Part shown: positions 1 through 6,296 of the stretch, in pieces
Numbering within the stretch: position 1 is the stretch's first letter
Layout of the letters: the number at the start of each line of letters is the position of its first letter
Assembly: GCA_013815485.1 (NCBI GenBank)
Contig: JACDGB010000089.1
Location: forward strand, 1-7,059
Direction: 5' to 3'
DNA from: Rubrobacter sp.
GTDB lineage: Bacteria; Actinomycetota; Rubrobacteria; Rubrobacterales; Rubrobacteraceae
Length of the DNA stretch: 7,059 nucleotides
The notes under the pieces: generated by a model
The model's input: the letters and a program-made list of their open reading frames with translations, nothing else
Databases searched by the model: none
What the model was told of the DNA's origin: nothing
Program-made: the position numbers and the translations under genes

Positions 1-291
1 GTCGGCTACAACACCAGCAAGGGCGCCGTCATCTCCATGACCCGCGACCTGGCGACGAACTGGGCTCCTCATGGCATCACCGTCAACGCCATCGCCCCAG
101 GCTGGTTCCCGACCCGCATGAGTGGCGCCTTGATTGAAAACTTCGAGGAACAGATGCTCTCCGACATACCGCTCCGCCGCTTCGGAAACCCCGAAGACCT
201 GAAAGGCGTCGTCGTGTTCCTCGCCTCGCCCGCGGCCGCCTACATCACGGGCCAGACCATCGTCGTGGATGGCGGCGCGACCGCTTGGTAG
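1..291 (+). CDS. SDR-family NAD(P)-dependent oxidoreductase, C-terminal part
   Basis: The frame is open from the first base, so the gene begins before the window; 96 residues remain. Residues 3-7 read YNTSK, the Tyr-x3-Lys catalytic motif of short-chain dehydrogenases. It is followed by the usual NAIAPG segment (29-34), a PEDL/VVFLASP helix region and the terminal ITGQTIVVDGG, all standard for classical SDRs. Such enzymes are soluble and use NAD(P)H to oxidise or reduce alcohols and ketones; the Rossmann cofactor site lies outside the window. The GWFPTRM stretch after APG resembles gluconate 5-dehydrogenase-like and RhlG-like 3-oxoacyl reductase members, but this fragment cannot fix the substrate. 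The gene converges on the lipoprotein gene across a 302-base gap. The family call is firm; the substrate is unknown. Confidence 0.93.
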   Translation, partial: VGYNTSKGAVISMTRDLATNWAPHGITVNAIAPGWFPTRMSGALIENFEEQMLSDIPLRRFGNPEDLKGVVVFLASPAAAYITGQTIVVDGGATAW

Positions 292-593
292 CCGCCACGA
301 TTCGCCCCTGAAGAGCCCCCGGCATTCAGGCGGATCACGGTCCAGGCCGCGGATGCGGCGAGCCATTCGGCGACCGCCGACTCGACCGTGAGCATACAAA
401 CAAGACGATAACTTCCAGTCGGCGCGCGAAAGAGGCGGGACCGCGAAGTCTCCGCTTCGAGAGTGAGTTTCGCGCCACGCCCGGCGACGCTGCGAGGCCG
501 CGCCCTCGAAGCTGGTTTCGAGGGCGTCGAGGTTCTGCTCATAGGGAACGGCTTCTGGCGTTTCTACCGAATGGTCCCCTGACGGGAGCGGAT
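292..593. other. Non-coding gap between convergent genes
   Basis: This stretch separates the stop of the SDR gene (+) from the stop of the lipoprotein gene (-). The only structure I can support is the perfect hairpin at 501-526. A minus-strand open frame (240-542) crosses it, but it has no Shine-Dalgarno sequence, contains the hairpin, runs into the SDR gene and resembles nothing I recognise. I see no RNA gene or mobile element. Confidence 0.6.
501..526. terminator. Perfect 10-bp hairpin, probable bidirectional terminator
   Basis: The arms CGCCCTCGAA (501-510) and TTCGAGGGCG (517-526) are exact reverse complements with a 6-nt loop. The hairpin lies about 210 nt after the SDR stop and about 70 nt after the lipoprotein stop on the other strand, so it could end transcription from both sides. 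There is no T-run on either side, so this would be the U-tract-less type often seen in GC-rich actinobacteria. The structure is seen directly; its function is inferred from position. Confidence 0.5.
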
Positions 594-2309
594 CTACGGT
601 GTTATGCGCGTGAGCATTCCGCTGCGCCCATCGCCGGGGCCGACCGTCCAGACGTACTTTTCGCCGAGGGCCACATTCTCGGCGCCATATGGACCGACCT
701 TCAGGGAACGGGTGGAGGCAGCCGCGCCGGGTTCCACGCGGGTCAGGGTATTGACGCCCGCGACCCAGAGGGAGCCTGCTCCGAACTCCATCTCGTATGG
801 GCCCGGCGAGGCGAGGGGCGTGACGCTAGAGATACGGGTCTTCTCCGCGGCGATTTCGAGAAGTTCGCCATCGGGATCCATGGCCCACACCGCGCCTGCT
901 CCGGCCGCGATGTCCGTCACGCCGCCGGGCGCCACCAGCCGTTCGGAGATGCTGTTCGTCTCGGGCTCCATGCGCAGGATCTGGGCTTCATCCCGATTCT
1001 CGATGCCTCGAACCGCCTCCGGGACGACCGCCCACACCTCCCCGGAGGTTGCATCCACGGTGATGCTTTCGACGGACCCGGGAGTCTCTATCTCTGCGGC
1101 GATACTTGCCGTGCGCGGGTCTATCTTCACCACCTTGCCGCTCCGTTCTCCATTGGTGATGGCGACCCAAACCGCGTCCTCGGCCACCGCCATTTCCGAC
1201 GGCGAACCGCCGACCCGTATCCGTTGCTCCACCTTGCCCGATGAAGGATCGAGGCGCAGCACTGTCCCCATGTCTTCTTCGATGAGCCAGACGGCGCCAG
1301 ACCCGGCCTCCAGACCGCTGCTCGTATCGGGGACTTTCAACGTGGAGAGCTTCTCCCCGGTGTCCGGATTCAGCTTCAGCAGGGCTGGCCCGGAGCTATC
1401 GCGGTCGAGTACCCACAGATATCCTTCCCCGGCGGCGATGCCGGTGGGGGAGCCGCCGATGGAGCGCGTCCTGACACCGCGGAACGCTGGTCCGCGCGGC
1501 TCGTTGTCCGCCGCGAGGGAAGTCGTCTCCTCCACCGTCTTCTCTTGCGGAGAGGCCAGTTCTTCGATGGTGGCGGAGGTCGTCTCCGGCGAGGCTTCGG
1601 GAGACACGATGTCAGCCTCGCTGCCTGGATCCAGGCGCCAGTGGTAGACGGCCCGGTCATACTCGCCTATCTCCAGGTACACCGAAAGGCGACGGTCCCC
1701 CGGCCTGCCGTTGGATGCGAGATCGAATACGGAAGTGCCATCGGAAGCGCCGCTCGAGACCGGGCCGGTCGTCTCGCCAGGGGCCGGGATGGAGACAGGT
1801 TCCACGGTTGGATTGGCTCCTTCGGGGACGCGTCGGGCGTCGAGGCCGCGCATGCCGGGAGGGATGCCGGGCTCAGTGTAGACGCCGGGCACGGGCGGGC
1901 CGGCCGACTCCTCGCTCCACTCTCTGGTCCCTGCCGCGAACTCGCTGACGCGGCTGCTCCCAATCACCACGAAAGTCTCTTTCCCCGAGACTTGAATGGC
2001 CGCGAGGTCATCGCCCATCTGCTCCGGGGTCTCCATGCCCGTGCAGTCATCTAGCTTGCAGAACTCGCCGTAGCTTCCCTGAACGATCCTGCCTCGGGAG
2101 ACCAGCCAGACGGGCGGCGGCGACCACTCGTCGGAGGCGAGCCCCGGCACCGGCTCGGGCTCGGGCAACTCGATGCGCCCGTCCTCAACCTTGCCGCGCT
2201 CGGCTTGTTCTCCGACGCCCTCCGGCGATGTAGAGCAACCCGCCAGCCCGAGCAGGCACCATGCCACGCAGCATGACAAGATAAACGCCGGTAGAGAATA
2301 GAGCCTCAC
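594..2309 (-). CDS. Secreted lipoprotein with C-terminal seven-repeat beta-propeller
   Basis: A 571-residue protein starting at GTG (2309), with GAAAGG (2317-2322) 7 nt upstream as ribosome binding site. Residues 1-25 form a lipoprotein signal: Arg, hydrophobic core, then LLGLAGC with Cys25 as the lipidation site, so it should sit on the outer face of the membrane. An acidic/Pro linker (about 40-60) leads to a domain I do not recognise (about 60-228), with a close cysteine pair C84/C89. A Ser/Thr/Glu linker (about 230-272) follows. Residues 284-571 contain seven repeats of about 40 residues with the pattern IAxGxGxxWVxxxxxxxLxKLxPxTG (WV/VW near 298, 340, 380, 425, 474, 514 and 553), as in YVTN/Vgb-like propellers. 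The last repeat ends early, and the strand at 276-284 probably closes the ring. It follows the kinase and small membrane protein genes on the same strand, so an extracytoplasmic sensing or binding role is plausible. The ligand is unknown. Confidence 0.85.
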   Translation of the reverse strand: MRLYSLPAFILSCCVAWCLLGLAGCSTSPEGVGEQAERGKVEDGRIELPEPEPVPGLASDEWSPPPVWLVSRGRIVQGSYGEFCKLDDCTGMETPEQMGDDLAAIQVSGKETFVVIGSSRVSEFAAGTREWSEESAGPPVPGVYTEPGIPPGMRGLDARRVPEGANPTVEPVSIPAPGETTGPVSSGASDGTSVFDLASNGRPGDRRLSVYLEIGEYDRAVYHWRLDPGSEADIVSPEASPETTSATIEELASPQEKTVEETTSLAADNEPRGPAFRGVRTRSIGGSPTGIAAGEGYLWVLDRDSSGPALLKLNPDTGEKLSTLKVPDTSSGLEAGSGAVWLIEEDMGTVLRLDPSSGKVEQRIRVGGSPSEMAVAEDAVWVAITNGERSGKVVKIDPRTASIAAEIETPGSVESITVDATSGEVWAVVPEAVRGIENRDEAQILRMEPETNSISERLVAPGGVTDIAAGAGAVWAMDPDGELLEIAAEKTRISSVTPLASPGPYEMEFGAGSLWVAGVNTLTRVEPGAAASTRSLKVGPYGAENVALGEKYVWTVGPGDGRSGMLTRITP

Positions 2310-2379
2310 GTTTCAGCCTTTCGGGGTCCATGCGGCGCGGGATCGAAAGATAAATCCACCGGCTCGCGTTTGCGGGTTG

Positions 2380-2391
2380 GCCGCAGTATCT
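2380..2391. repeat. 12-nt exact repeat GCCGCAGTATCT, copy 1
   Basis: This 12-mer is identical to 2667-2678. On the minus strand it reads AGATACTGCGGC and lies 12 nt beyond the stop codon of the small membrane protein gene; the other copy lies 1 nt beyond the stop codon of the kinase gene. Its core, CGCAGTATC, also occurs at 2435-2443 inside the small gene, and CGCAGTAC occurs at 2708-2715 inside the kinase gene. It is probably a relic of duplication; a shared RNA or regulator site is the alternative. Confidence 0.6.
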
Positions 2392-2403
2392 TGCGCGGTT
2401 GGT

Positions 2404-2601
2404 TTAGAGAGCGCCTGTTATGGAGTTGAGGATACGCAGTATCACGTAGGCGACGATGATCACGACGATCACGATAGCCAGGTACTTGATGAGCACGGCG
2501 GCGGTAAACGAACTGCCGCCTCCTCCACGCGAGCCAAACTCGCGCTCCTGCATCTCCTTGCGGGCGTCCTCGTAACCCTCGTCGTAATCTCTTCTGCTCA
2601 C
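2404..2601 (-). CDS. Small single-pass membrane protein resembling the kinase C-terminal tail
   Basis: A 65-residue protein. The start is GTG at 2601, chosen because GAGGAGGG (2605-2612) lies just upstream, a strong Shine-Dalgarno sequence with a short 4-nt spacing from AGGAGG. Residues 1-23 are charged (MSRRDYDEGYEDARKEMQER), 24-31 are SRGGGGSS, about 36-58 form one strongly hydrophobic helix, and the protein ends ILRILNSITGAL. There is no signal peptidase site, so it is probably anchored with the N-terminus in the cytoplasm. The order SRGG-rich linker, helix, (V/I)LRIL, short tail is the same as at the end of the neighbouring kinase. It sits between the kinase (78-bp gap) and the lipoprotein (94-bp gap), all on one strand. 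I know no named family for it; it could be a partner or decoy tail for the kinase, or simply a membrane anchor. Confidence 0.82.
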   Translation of the reverse strand: MSRRDYDEGYEDARKEMQEREFGSRGGGGSSFTAAVLIKYLAIVIVVIIVAYVILRILNSITGAL

Positions 2602-2636
2602 GGACCCTCCTCGTTATGGCCTTGCTCGTCCGCGAC

Positions 2637-2642
2637 ATTATA
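2637..2642 (-). promoter_or_regulatory. Perfect TATAAT -10 box ahead of the small membrane protein gene
   Basis: The minus strand reads CCGTTTATAATGTCG here, an exact -10 consensus in GC-rich surroundings, about 36 nt before the GTG start and upstream of its Shine-Dalgarno sequence. No good -35 hexamer is visible at 16-18 nt; that position falls in the hairpin at 2645-2670. If real, it would let the small protein and lipoprotein be transcribed apart from the kinase. Confidence 0.42.
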
Positions 2643-2644
2643 AA

Positions 2645-2670
2645 CGGCGTGGCAGATGGTAGCCCCGCCG
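2645..2670 (-). terminator. Hairpin after the kinase gene, possible partial terminator
   Basis: Arms 2645-2653 (CGGCGTGGC) and 2662-2670 (GCCCCGCCG) pair at 8 of 9 positions around an 8-nt loop. It starts 9 nt after the kinase stop codon and, in the direction of kinase transcription, is followed by TTTAT. The short T-run makes it at best a weak intrinsic terminator or a processing hairpin that lowers expression of the downstream genes. Confidence 0.4.
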
Positions 2671-2678
2671 CAGTATCT
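2667..2678. repeat. 12-nt exact repeat GCCGCAGTATCT, copy 2
   Basis: Identical to 2380-2391 and placed directly after the kinase stop codon (2680-2682). It overlaps the outer arm of the hairpin at 2645-2670 by four bases. See copy 1 for how the core also recurs inside both genes. Confidence 0.6.
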
Positions 2679-2679
2679 C

Positions 2680-3723
2680 CTACGGCAGCGCGATGCCGCC
2701 GAGAATCCGCAGTACGAACATGCCGCCCACGATGACCCCCACCACGAACAGCACGACCAGTAACCAGGGAACAATGCTGCTCAAGTTCGGGCCGCCGCGT
2801 CCGCCTCGGCTGTTCCCACGGTACGGCGCGGTACGGCGGGTGGCGACTGGCGGTCCCGCCGCCGTCCTGGCGGGACTTCTCGCCGCCTCGGGTTTGGGCC
2901 GTGCTTCTTCTCTCGTGGCGCGCCGGAGTTCATCTATTAGCGCGCCCGCGTTCGCGGGACGGTCGTTGGGGTCTTTAGCGAGAAGTTTCGTGACGAGGGC
3001 GTTCATGTTTTCGGGGATGTCAGGGGCGATTTCCTTCGGTGGACGCAGTGGGACGTTTACGTGTTTCATCGCCACGGCGATTGGGTCTTCGCCCTTGAAA
3101 GGCAGCTCGCCGGTGAGCATCTCGTACATCACGACACCGAGTGAGTAGAGGTCGCCGCGGGGTTCGGTCTCGCCGCCGGTGGCCTGTTCGGGTGACATGT
3201 ACGCGGCGGTGCCCATCACGAGGTTTGTTCGGGTCATCGAGGTATCAGATTCGGCCCGCGCTATGCCGAAGTCTACGACCTTCACATCGCCCGAGCGGGT
3301 CACCAGCACATTCTGGGGTTTGATGTCGCGGTGGATCACACCGCGCTCGTGCGCGGCCCCGAGAGCCTCCGAGATCTGGACCGCCACCTCCGCCGCGACT
3401 GAGGGAGAGAGCCGCCCATCCCGCGAGATGCGGTCCTTCAAAGTCCCGCCTGGCAGGTACTCCATCGAGATGTAGCAGGAGCCGTCCCCGGACTCGCCCC
3501 GGTCGTAGATGGAGACGATATTAGGGTGGGATAGAGCCGCCGCGCTCCGCGCCTCGCGCCGGAACCGCTCCACGAATTCCTCGTCGCCCGAACGCTCCCG
3601 ATTCAACATCTTCAGGGCCACGTCGCGGCCGAGAACCTCGTCGTGGGCCAGGTACACGTCCGCCACCCCACCACTACCCAGGGGACGGATGATCTCGTAG
3701 CGATTGTCCACGAGCTTCTCCAT
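2680..3723 (-). CDS. PknB-type membrane Ser/Thr protein kinase without sensor domain
   Basis: 347 residues from ATG at 3723. This start puts the usual short leader ([16 protein letters not shown]) before the kinase fold. Visible kinase elements are the Gly loop GSGGVADV (16-23), Lys38 in VALK, Glu57 in [13 protein letters not shown] (131-138, with Asp133, Lys135, Asn138), DFG (151-153), an activation loop rich in Thr/Ser (T161, S162, T164, T166, T172), SPE (177-179), Asp191 and Arg255, so it should be active. Residues about 268-313 are a basic Arg/Pro/Ala/Gly linker; about 317-336 form a membrane helix, followed by VLRIL and only about six more residues. There are no PASTA, NHL or other outside domains, unlike PknB or PknD. 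The next two genes on the strand encode a small membrane protein and a lipoprotein propeller, which may supply the sensing part. No Shine-Dalgarno sequence precedes the ATG, so translation may be leaderless. An in-frame GTG at 3795 is less likely. Confidence 0.93.
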   Translation of the reverse strand: MEKLVDNRYEIIRPLGSGGVADVYLAHDEVLGRDVALKMLNRERSGDEEFVERFRREARSAAALSHPNIVSIYDRGESGDGSCYISMEYLPGGTLKDRISRDGRLSPSVAAEVAVQISEALGAAHERGVIHRDIKPQNVLVTRSGDVKVVDFGIARAESDTSMTRTNLVMGTAAYMSPEQATGGETEPRGDLYSLGVVMYEMLTGELPFKGEDPIAVAMKHVNVPLRPPKEIAPDIPENMNALVTKLLAKDPNDRPANAGALIDELRRATREEARPKPEAARSPARTAAGPPVATRRTAPYRGNSRGGRGGPNLSSIVPWLLVVLFVVGVIVGGMFVLRILGGIALP

Positions 3724-3730
3724 AAACGGG

Positions 3731-3736
3731 AGTATG
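3731..3736 (-). promoter_or_regulatory. Possible kinase -10 box giving a leaderless transcript
   Basis: The minus strand reads CATACT (4 of 6 to TATAAT) and then 7 nt before the kinase ATG, so transcription would start at or next to the start codon. That would fit the absence of a Shine-Dalgarno sequence. No convincing -35 is seen. A second candidate, TATACG, lies at 3767-3772 inside the other copy of the direct repeat. Confidence 0.28.
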
Positions 3737-3747
3737 CACCAAATCTC
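3732..3747. repeat. 16-nt direct repeat, copy A (GTATGCACCAAATCTC)
   Basis: Matches copy B (GTATACCCCAAATCTC, 3768-3783) at 14 of 16 positions, with starts 36 bp apart. It lies just upstream of the kinase ATG and covers the candidate -10 box of that gene. Possible operator or a local duplication. Confidence 0.55.
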
Positions 3748-3767
3748 TCGCGCCGACGTGCGGATCC

Positions 3768-3783
3768 GTATACCCCAAATCTC
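3768..3783. repeat. 16-nt direct repeat, copy B (GTATACCCCAAATCTC)
   Basis: Partner of copy A. It ends one base before the -35 box of the trmFO promoter (3784), so a protein bound here could touch both divergent promoters. Confidence 0.55.
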
Positions 3784-3811
3784 CTGACATCCCACGCCGC
3801 TGGCGTAGAAT
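3784..3811 (+). promoter_or_regulatory. Sigma-A-type promoter of trmFO
   Basis: CTGACA (3784-3789, 5 of 6 to TTGACA), a 16-bp spacer and TAGAAT (3806-3811, 5 of 6 to TATAAT). Transcription should begin near 3818, leaving a leader of about 40 nt that contains the Shine-Dalgarno sequence before the GTG at 3859. This is the best promoter match in the window. Confidence 0.62.
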
Positions 3812-3842
3812 ACGCTCTCCGTGAACGATCAAAGACCCGGAT

Positions 3843-3854
3843 AAGGAGTGATCC
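3843..3854 (+). promoter_or_regulatory. Extended Shine-Dalgarno sequence of trmFO, decides the GTG start
   Basis: AAGGAGTGATCC differs from the full complement of the 16S rRNA 3' end (AAGGAGGTGATCC) by one missing G. The GGAG core ends 10 nt before GTG 3859. It rules out the longer upstream open frame as the real start. Confidence 0.75.
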
Positions 3855-3858
3855 CATA

Positions 3859-5184
3859 GTGCCAGACGTAACTGTAATAGGCGGCGGGCTAGCCGGTAGC
3901 GAAGCGGCCTGGCAGGCGGCGGAACTGGGCTGCTCCGTGGAACTGTGGGAGATGCGGCCCGTCAAAGAGACCCCGGCCCATCGCACCGAACATTTCGCGG
4001 AGCTTGTCTGCTCGAACTCTTTGGGCAATATGTCTTTGACCACCGCGTCGGGACTTCTGAAGGAGGAGCTTCGGCGGCTCGGGTCGGTGATCCTACGCTG
4101 CGGCGAGGCCAACTCCGTCCCCGCCGGCGGGGCTCTGGGCGTCGCACGCGAAGGTTTCCCCCGCGCCGTCACCGAAACGGTGCATAACCATCCCAACATC
4201 GAGGTCGTGAGGAAAGAAGTCACGGACATCCCGGATGGCCCCACTGTGATCGCCACCGGCCCCCTCACCTCCGATGCGCTCGTCGAGAAGATAGAAGCCC
4301 TCTCTGGCGAGACGCTGTACTTCTACGATGCCGCATCCCCCATCATCCACCGCGACTCGCTCGATGAATCCATCGTCTACCTCGCATCGCGTTACAACAA
4401 AGGCGAGGCCGCATATTTGAACTGTCCGATGACGGAAGACGAATACTATGCTTTTGTCGAGGATCTGGCGGAGGCTGAACTGTCCCCGATCAAAGACTTC
4501 GAGGAAGATATGTACTTCGAGGGATGCCTCCCCGTCGAGACCATCGCCCGCCGCGGTAAGCAGACCCTGAGCTTCGGCCCGATGAAGCCCGTCGGTCTCC
4601 CTGACCCGAGGACTGGCAAAGAGGCATACGCCGTCGTGCAACTGCGCCAGGACGATGAGGCGGGTCGCCTGTACAACATGGTCGGCTTCCAGACGCGCCT
4701 GAAGTGGGGCGAGCAGAAGCGCGTCTTCCGGCGGATACCCGGCATGGAGAATGCCGACTTTGCCCGCATGGGCGTCATGCACCGCAACACGTACCTGCCT
4801 TCCAACCACATGCTCGACGCCACCATGCGGATACGGGCCGATCGCAGCGAAGCACCCTTGTTCTTCGCCGGCCAGTTAACCGGCGTCGAGGGCTACGTGG
4901 AGAGCGCCGCGATGGGCCACATCGCCGGCGCGAACGCGGCCCGCATCGTCTTCGGACAGGAGCCTATCACCATGCCCCGCGGCGCTATGATGGGCGCGCT
5001 CGCCCACTACATCACCACTAAAGAAGGCACCCTCCAGCCCATAAACTCCAACTGGGGGCTCGTCCCCGCCGCCCCGAAAAAGGAGAACGGCAAACGACTC
5101 TCCAAGCCCGAGCGCCGGGAGCGGCAGGCGCGGATGGCGCTCGGTGCTCTGGAAGAATTCGTCGGTGCGGGGGTTGGAGCGTAA
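3859..5184 (+). CDS. trmFO: TrmFO, folate/FAD-dependent tRNA (uracil-54-C5)-methyltransferase
   Basis: 441 residues, the usual family length, from GTG 3859. The enzyme methylates U54 of tRNA to ribothymidine, using 5,10-methylenetetrahydrofolate as carbon donor and FAD as reductant carrier. Visible features are the N-terminal FAD-binding [12 protein letters not shown] (6-17), WEMRP (30-34), the [10 protein letters not shown] block with Cys51, and FEGCLPVE with Cys223. The two cysteines match the flavin/catalytic pair known as Cys53 and Cys226 in the Bacillus subtilis enzyme. QLRQD (261-265), [11 protein letters not shown] (273-283), MHRNTY (307-312), [17 protein letters not shown] (335-351) and NSNWGL (396-401) are further family blocks. 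The start follows a good promoter and an extended Shine-Dalgarno sequence. The upstream neighbour is the divergent kinase gene; the downstream gene is convergent. A GidA/MnmG assignment is excluded by length and motifs. Confidence 0.97.
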   Translation: MPDVTVIGGGLAGSEAAWQAAELGCSVELWEMRPVKETPAHRTEHFAELVCSNSLGNMSLTTASGLLKEELRRLGSVILRCGEANSVPAGGALGVAREGFPRAVTETVHNHPNIEVVRKEVTDIPDGPTVIATGPLTSDALVEKIEALSGETLYFYDAASPIIHRDSLDESIVYLASRYNKGEAAYLNCPMTEDEYYAFVEDLAEAELSPIKDFEEDMYFEGCLPVETIARRGKQTLSFGPMKPVGLPDPRTGKEAYAVVQLRQDDEAGRLYNMVGFQTRLKWGEQKRVFRRIPGMENADFARMGVMHRNTYLPSNHMLDATMRIRADRSEAPLFFAGQLTGVEGYVESAAMGHIAGANAARIVFGQEPITMPRGAMMGALAHYITTKEGTLQPINSNWGLVPAAPKKENGKRLSKPERRERQARMALGALEEFVGAGVGA

Positions 5185-5193
5185 ATTACGCTC
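5177..5193. terminator. 8-bp palindrome spanning the trmFO stop codon, possible terminator
   Basis: GAGCGTAA and TTACGCTC are exact reverse complements around one central base, and the trmFO stop lies in the left arm. As RNA it could form a 6-bp stem with a 5-nt loop. No T-run follows. It marks the point where GC-rich sequence gives way to the AT-richer Mrr region. A terminator role is only a guess; the symmetry is certain. Confidence 0.3.
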
Positions 5194-5249
5194 GCTCTAG
5201 GATCTGGATTCGCAAGATGGTCCGTTCAAATAGCATGAAACAGAATTGA

Positions 5250-6296
5250 TTAGCTAAATGGCACAAATACTTGCTTAAGCGGAAACTTGGCTCGCCACTC
5301 GGGTGCTAGATCATTGTAGTTACCCAAAAAGAGTTCGATGAAGCGCTGAGGACCGATGAGGGTTATATTCAGACTGCTTCGTTCCACCGCTTTCGCTCCG
5401 CTTGTGAACTTTCCTAACGACACAAGCACTCCTTGCTCGCCTGGGTTGAGTAGTCCTTTGAGTTGGTTCACTTCAGGTTCACCAATGGAACCCATGCCGC
5501 TTTTCACTTGCACTTTAATGAACGGGCGCTCTAGTCCGAGTGCGTCAGGGTGAGCGATAACATCCACGCCGTGATCGGCGGAGGCTTGCGTTACAGTGGC
5601 AGTGTACCCAAGAGCCTCGAACACTGCCCTTACCACCTGCTCGAATGCAACCCCAGTCCGCTGCCAAGCTTTCAGTAGGTAATCTTCTGTCTCTTGCGTG
5701 ACGGTTTCGTAGTTGTTTCGTGCAGTAGCTCCGTTGTCAAGAACATCGGCCTCTTCTGTTGGTACAGGAGGAGGCTCTTCGACCAACGTTCCTCCTTGCA
5801 AAACCGTTTGCACCTCTTCAAGGTAATCATTCGACGTACTAACAGAAGAGAATGATCCGAAGCTATGGAGAGCAGCCTGAGAGAATGTTGTCCGGGGCAC
5901 TACCTTTAACCAATCTACTGGCCGTACATTGTTGTAGTCGTTCATCATGAGGTCAGGATCATTGTTCCAACGATAGTTGCCAGCAATCCGACCGATAGCA
6001 ATTTCTCCTGTTGGTCGTACCGGAAGCACAATCGGATCCCCGACCTTCATCTCGTGTGCGAACCGATAAGGTTGTCCGTACGAAGAACTGATGGTTTTCG
6101 ACTTCCAAGTTGGGAACGCTGTCTCCATAGCGGTACGCATCTTGGGCCGATTGTCGTGGGGTGAAAGATCGCCCATCTTCGTCCATCCTATACAAACAAA
6201 CTTCTCTTCCAGTGCTCGCAAGGCTATACGGTCGTTATTGCCGATATGGAGTACCCAGAGCGTACCTGTGTCGCTGAATTGGAAATTTTCGCTCAT
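5250..6296 (-). CDS. Mrr-type restriction endonuclease with PUA/EVE-like reader domain
   Basis: 348 residues from ATG 6296. Residues about 11-165 (LWVLHIGN, CIGWTKMGDLS, GQPYRFAHEMKVGDPIVLP, EIAIGRIAGNYRW, VRPVDWL) match the N-terminal domain common in proteins annotated as restriction system protein, which looks like a PUA/EVE fold thought to read modified bases. A Pro/Glu linker (about 168-200) follows. Residues about 215-325 are an Mrr catalytic domain: AFEQVVRAVFEALGY, Asp245 in HGVDVIA, and Gln263-x-Lys265 in VQVKS, the Asp/Gln-x-Lys version of the PD-(D/E)xK nuclease site. It probably cuts foreign or modified DNA as a stand-alone type IV-like system; no methylase or specificity gene is in view. 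Base composition is clearly lower in GC than in trmFO or ddl (29 G/C of 60 at 5281-5340 against 46 of 60 at 4081-4140), suggesting acquisition. It lies 49 bp after the ddl-like gene on the same strand; its ribosome binding site is weak (GTGGGGG). Confidence 0.88.
   Translation of the reverse strand: MSENFQFSDTGTLWVLHIGNNDRIALRALEEKFVCIGWTKMGDLSPHDNRPKMRTAMETAFPTWKSKTISSSYGQPYRFAHEMKVGDPIVLPVRPTGEIAIGRIAGNYRWNNDPDLMMNDYNNVRPVDWLKVVPRTTFSQAALHSFGSFSSVSTSNDYLEEVQTVLQGGTLVEEPPPVPTEEADVLDNGATARNNYETVTQETEDYLLKAWQRTGVAFEQVVRAVFEALGYTATVTQASADHGVDVIAHPDALGLERPFIKVQVKSGMGSIGEPEVNQLKGLLNPGEQGVLVSLGKFTSGAKAVERSSLNITLIGPQRFIELFLGNYNDLAPEWRAKFPLKQVFVPFS

Noticed and set aside
240..542. Minus-strand open frame of 100 codons in the gap after the lipoprotein gene
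   Set aside because: No Shine-Dalgarno sequence, overlaps the SDR gene, contains the perfect hairpin, and no recognisable product.
604..1647. Long plus-strand open frame (347 codons) opposite the lipoprotein gene
   Set aside because: It is antisense to a clear signal-peptide/propeller protein; its product is Ser/Pro/Arg-rich without domain logic, as expected of a shadow frame in GC-rich DNA.
2306..2638. Minus-strand open frame of 110 codons overlapping the small membrane protein gene
   Set aside because: Arg-rich shadow frame; the overlapping 65-residue frame has the strong Shine-Dalgarno sequence and a clear membrane helix.
3724..3795. 24-residue N-terminal extension of the kinase from GTG 3795
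   Set aside because: No ribosome binding site at the right distance, it would start inside the trmFO promoter, and PknB-type kinases normally begin a few residues before the RYEI strand. Not fully excluded because of the in-frame repeat.
3643..3858. Upstream extension of the trmFO reading frame
   Set aside because: It overlaps the kinase gene and the promoter; family length, the VIGGGLAGS leader and the Shine-Dalgarno sequence all fix the start at 3859.
4093..4809. Minus-strand open frame of 238 codons opposite trmFO
   Set aside because: Antisense to a fully recognisable enzyme; no start signals or domain features.
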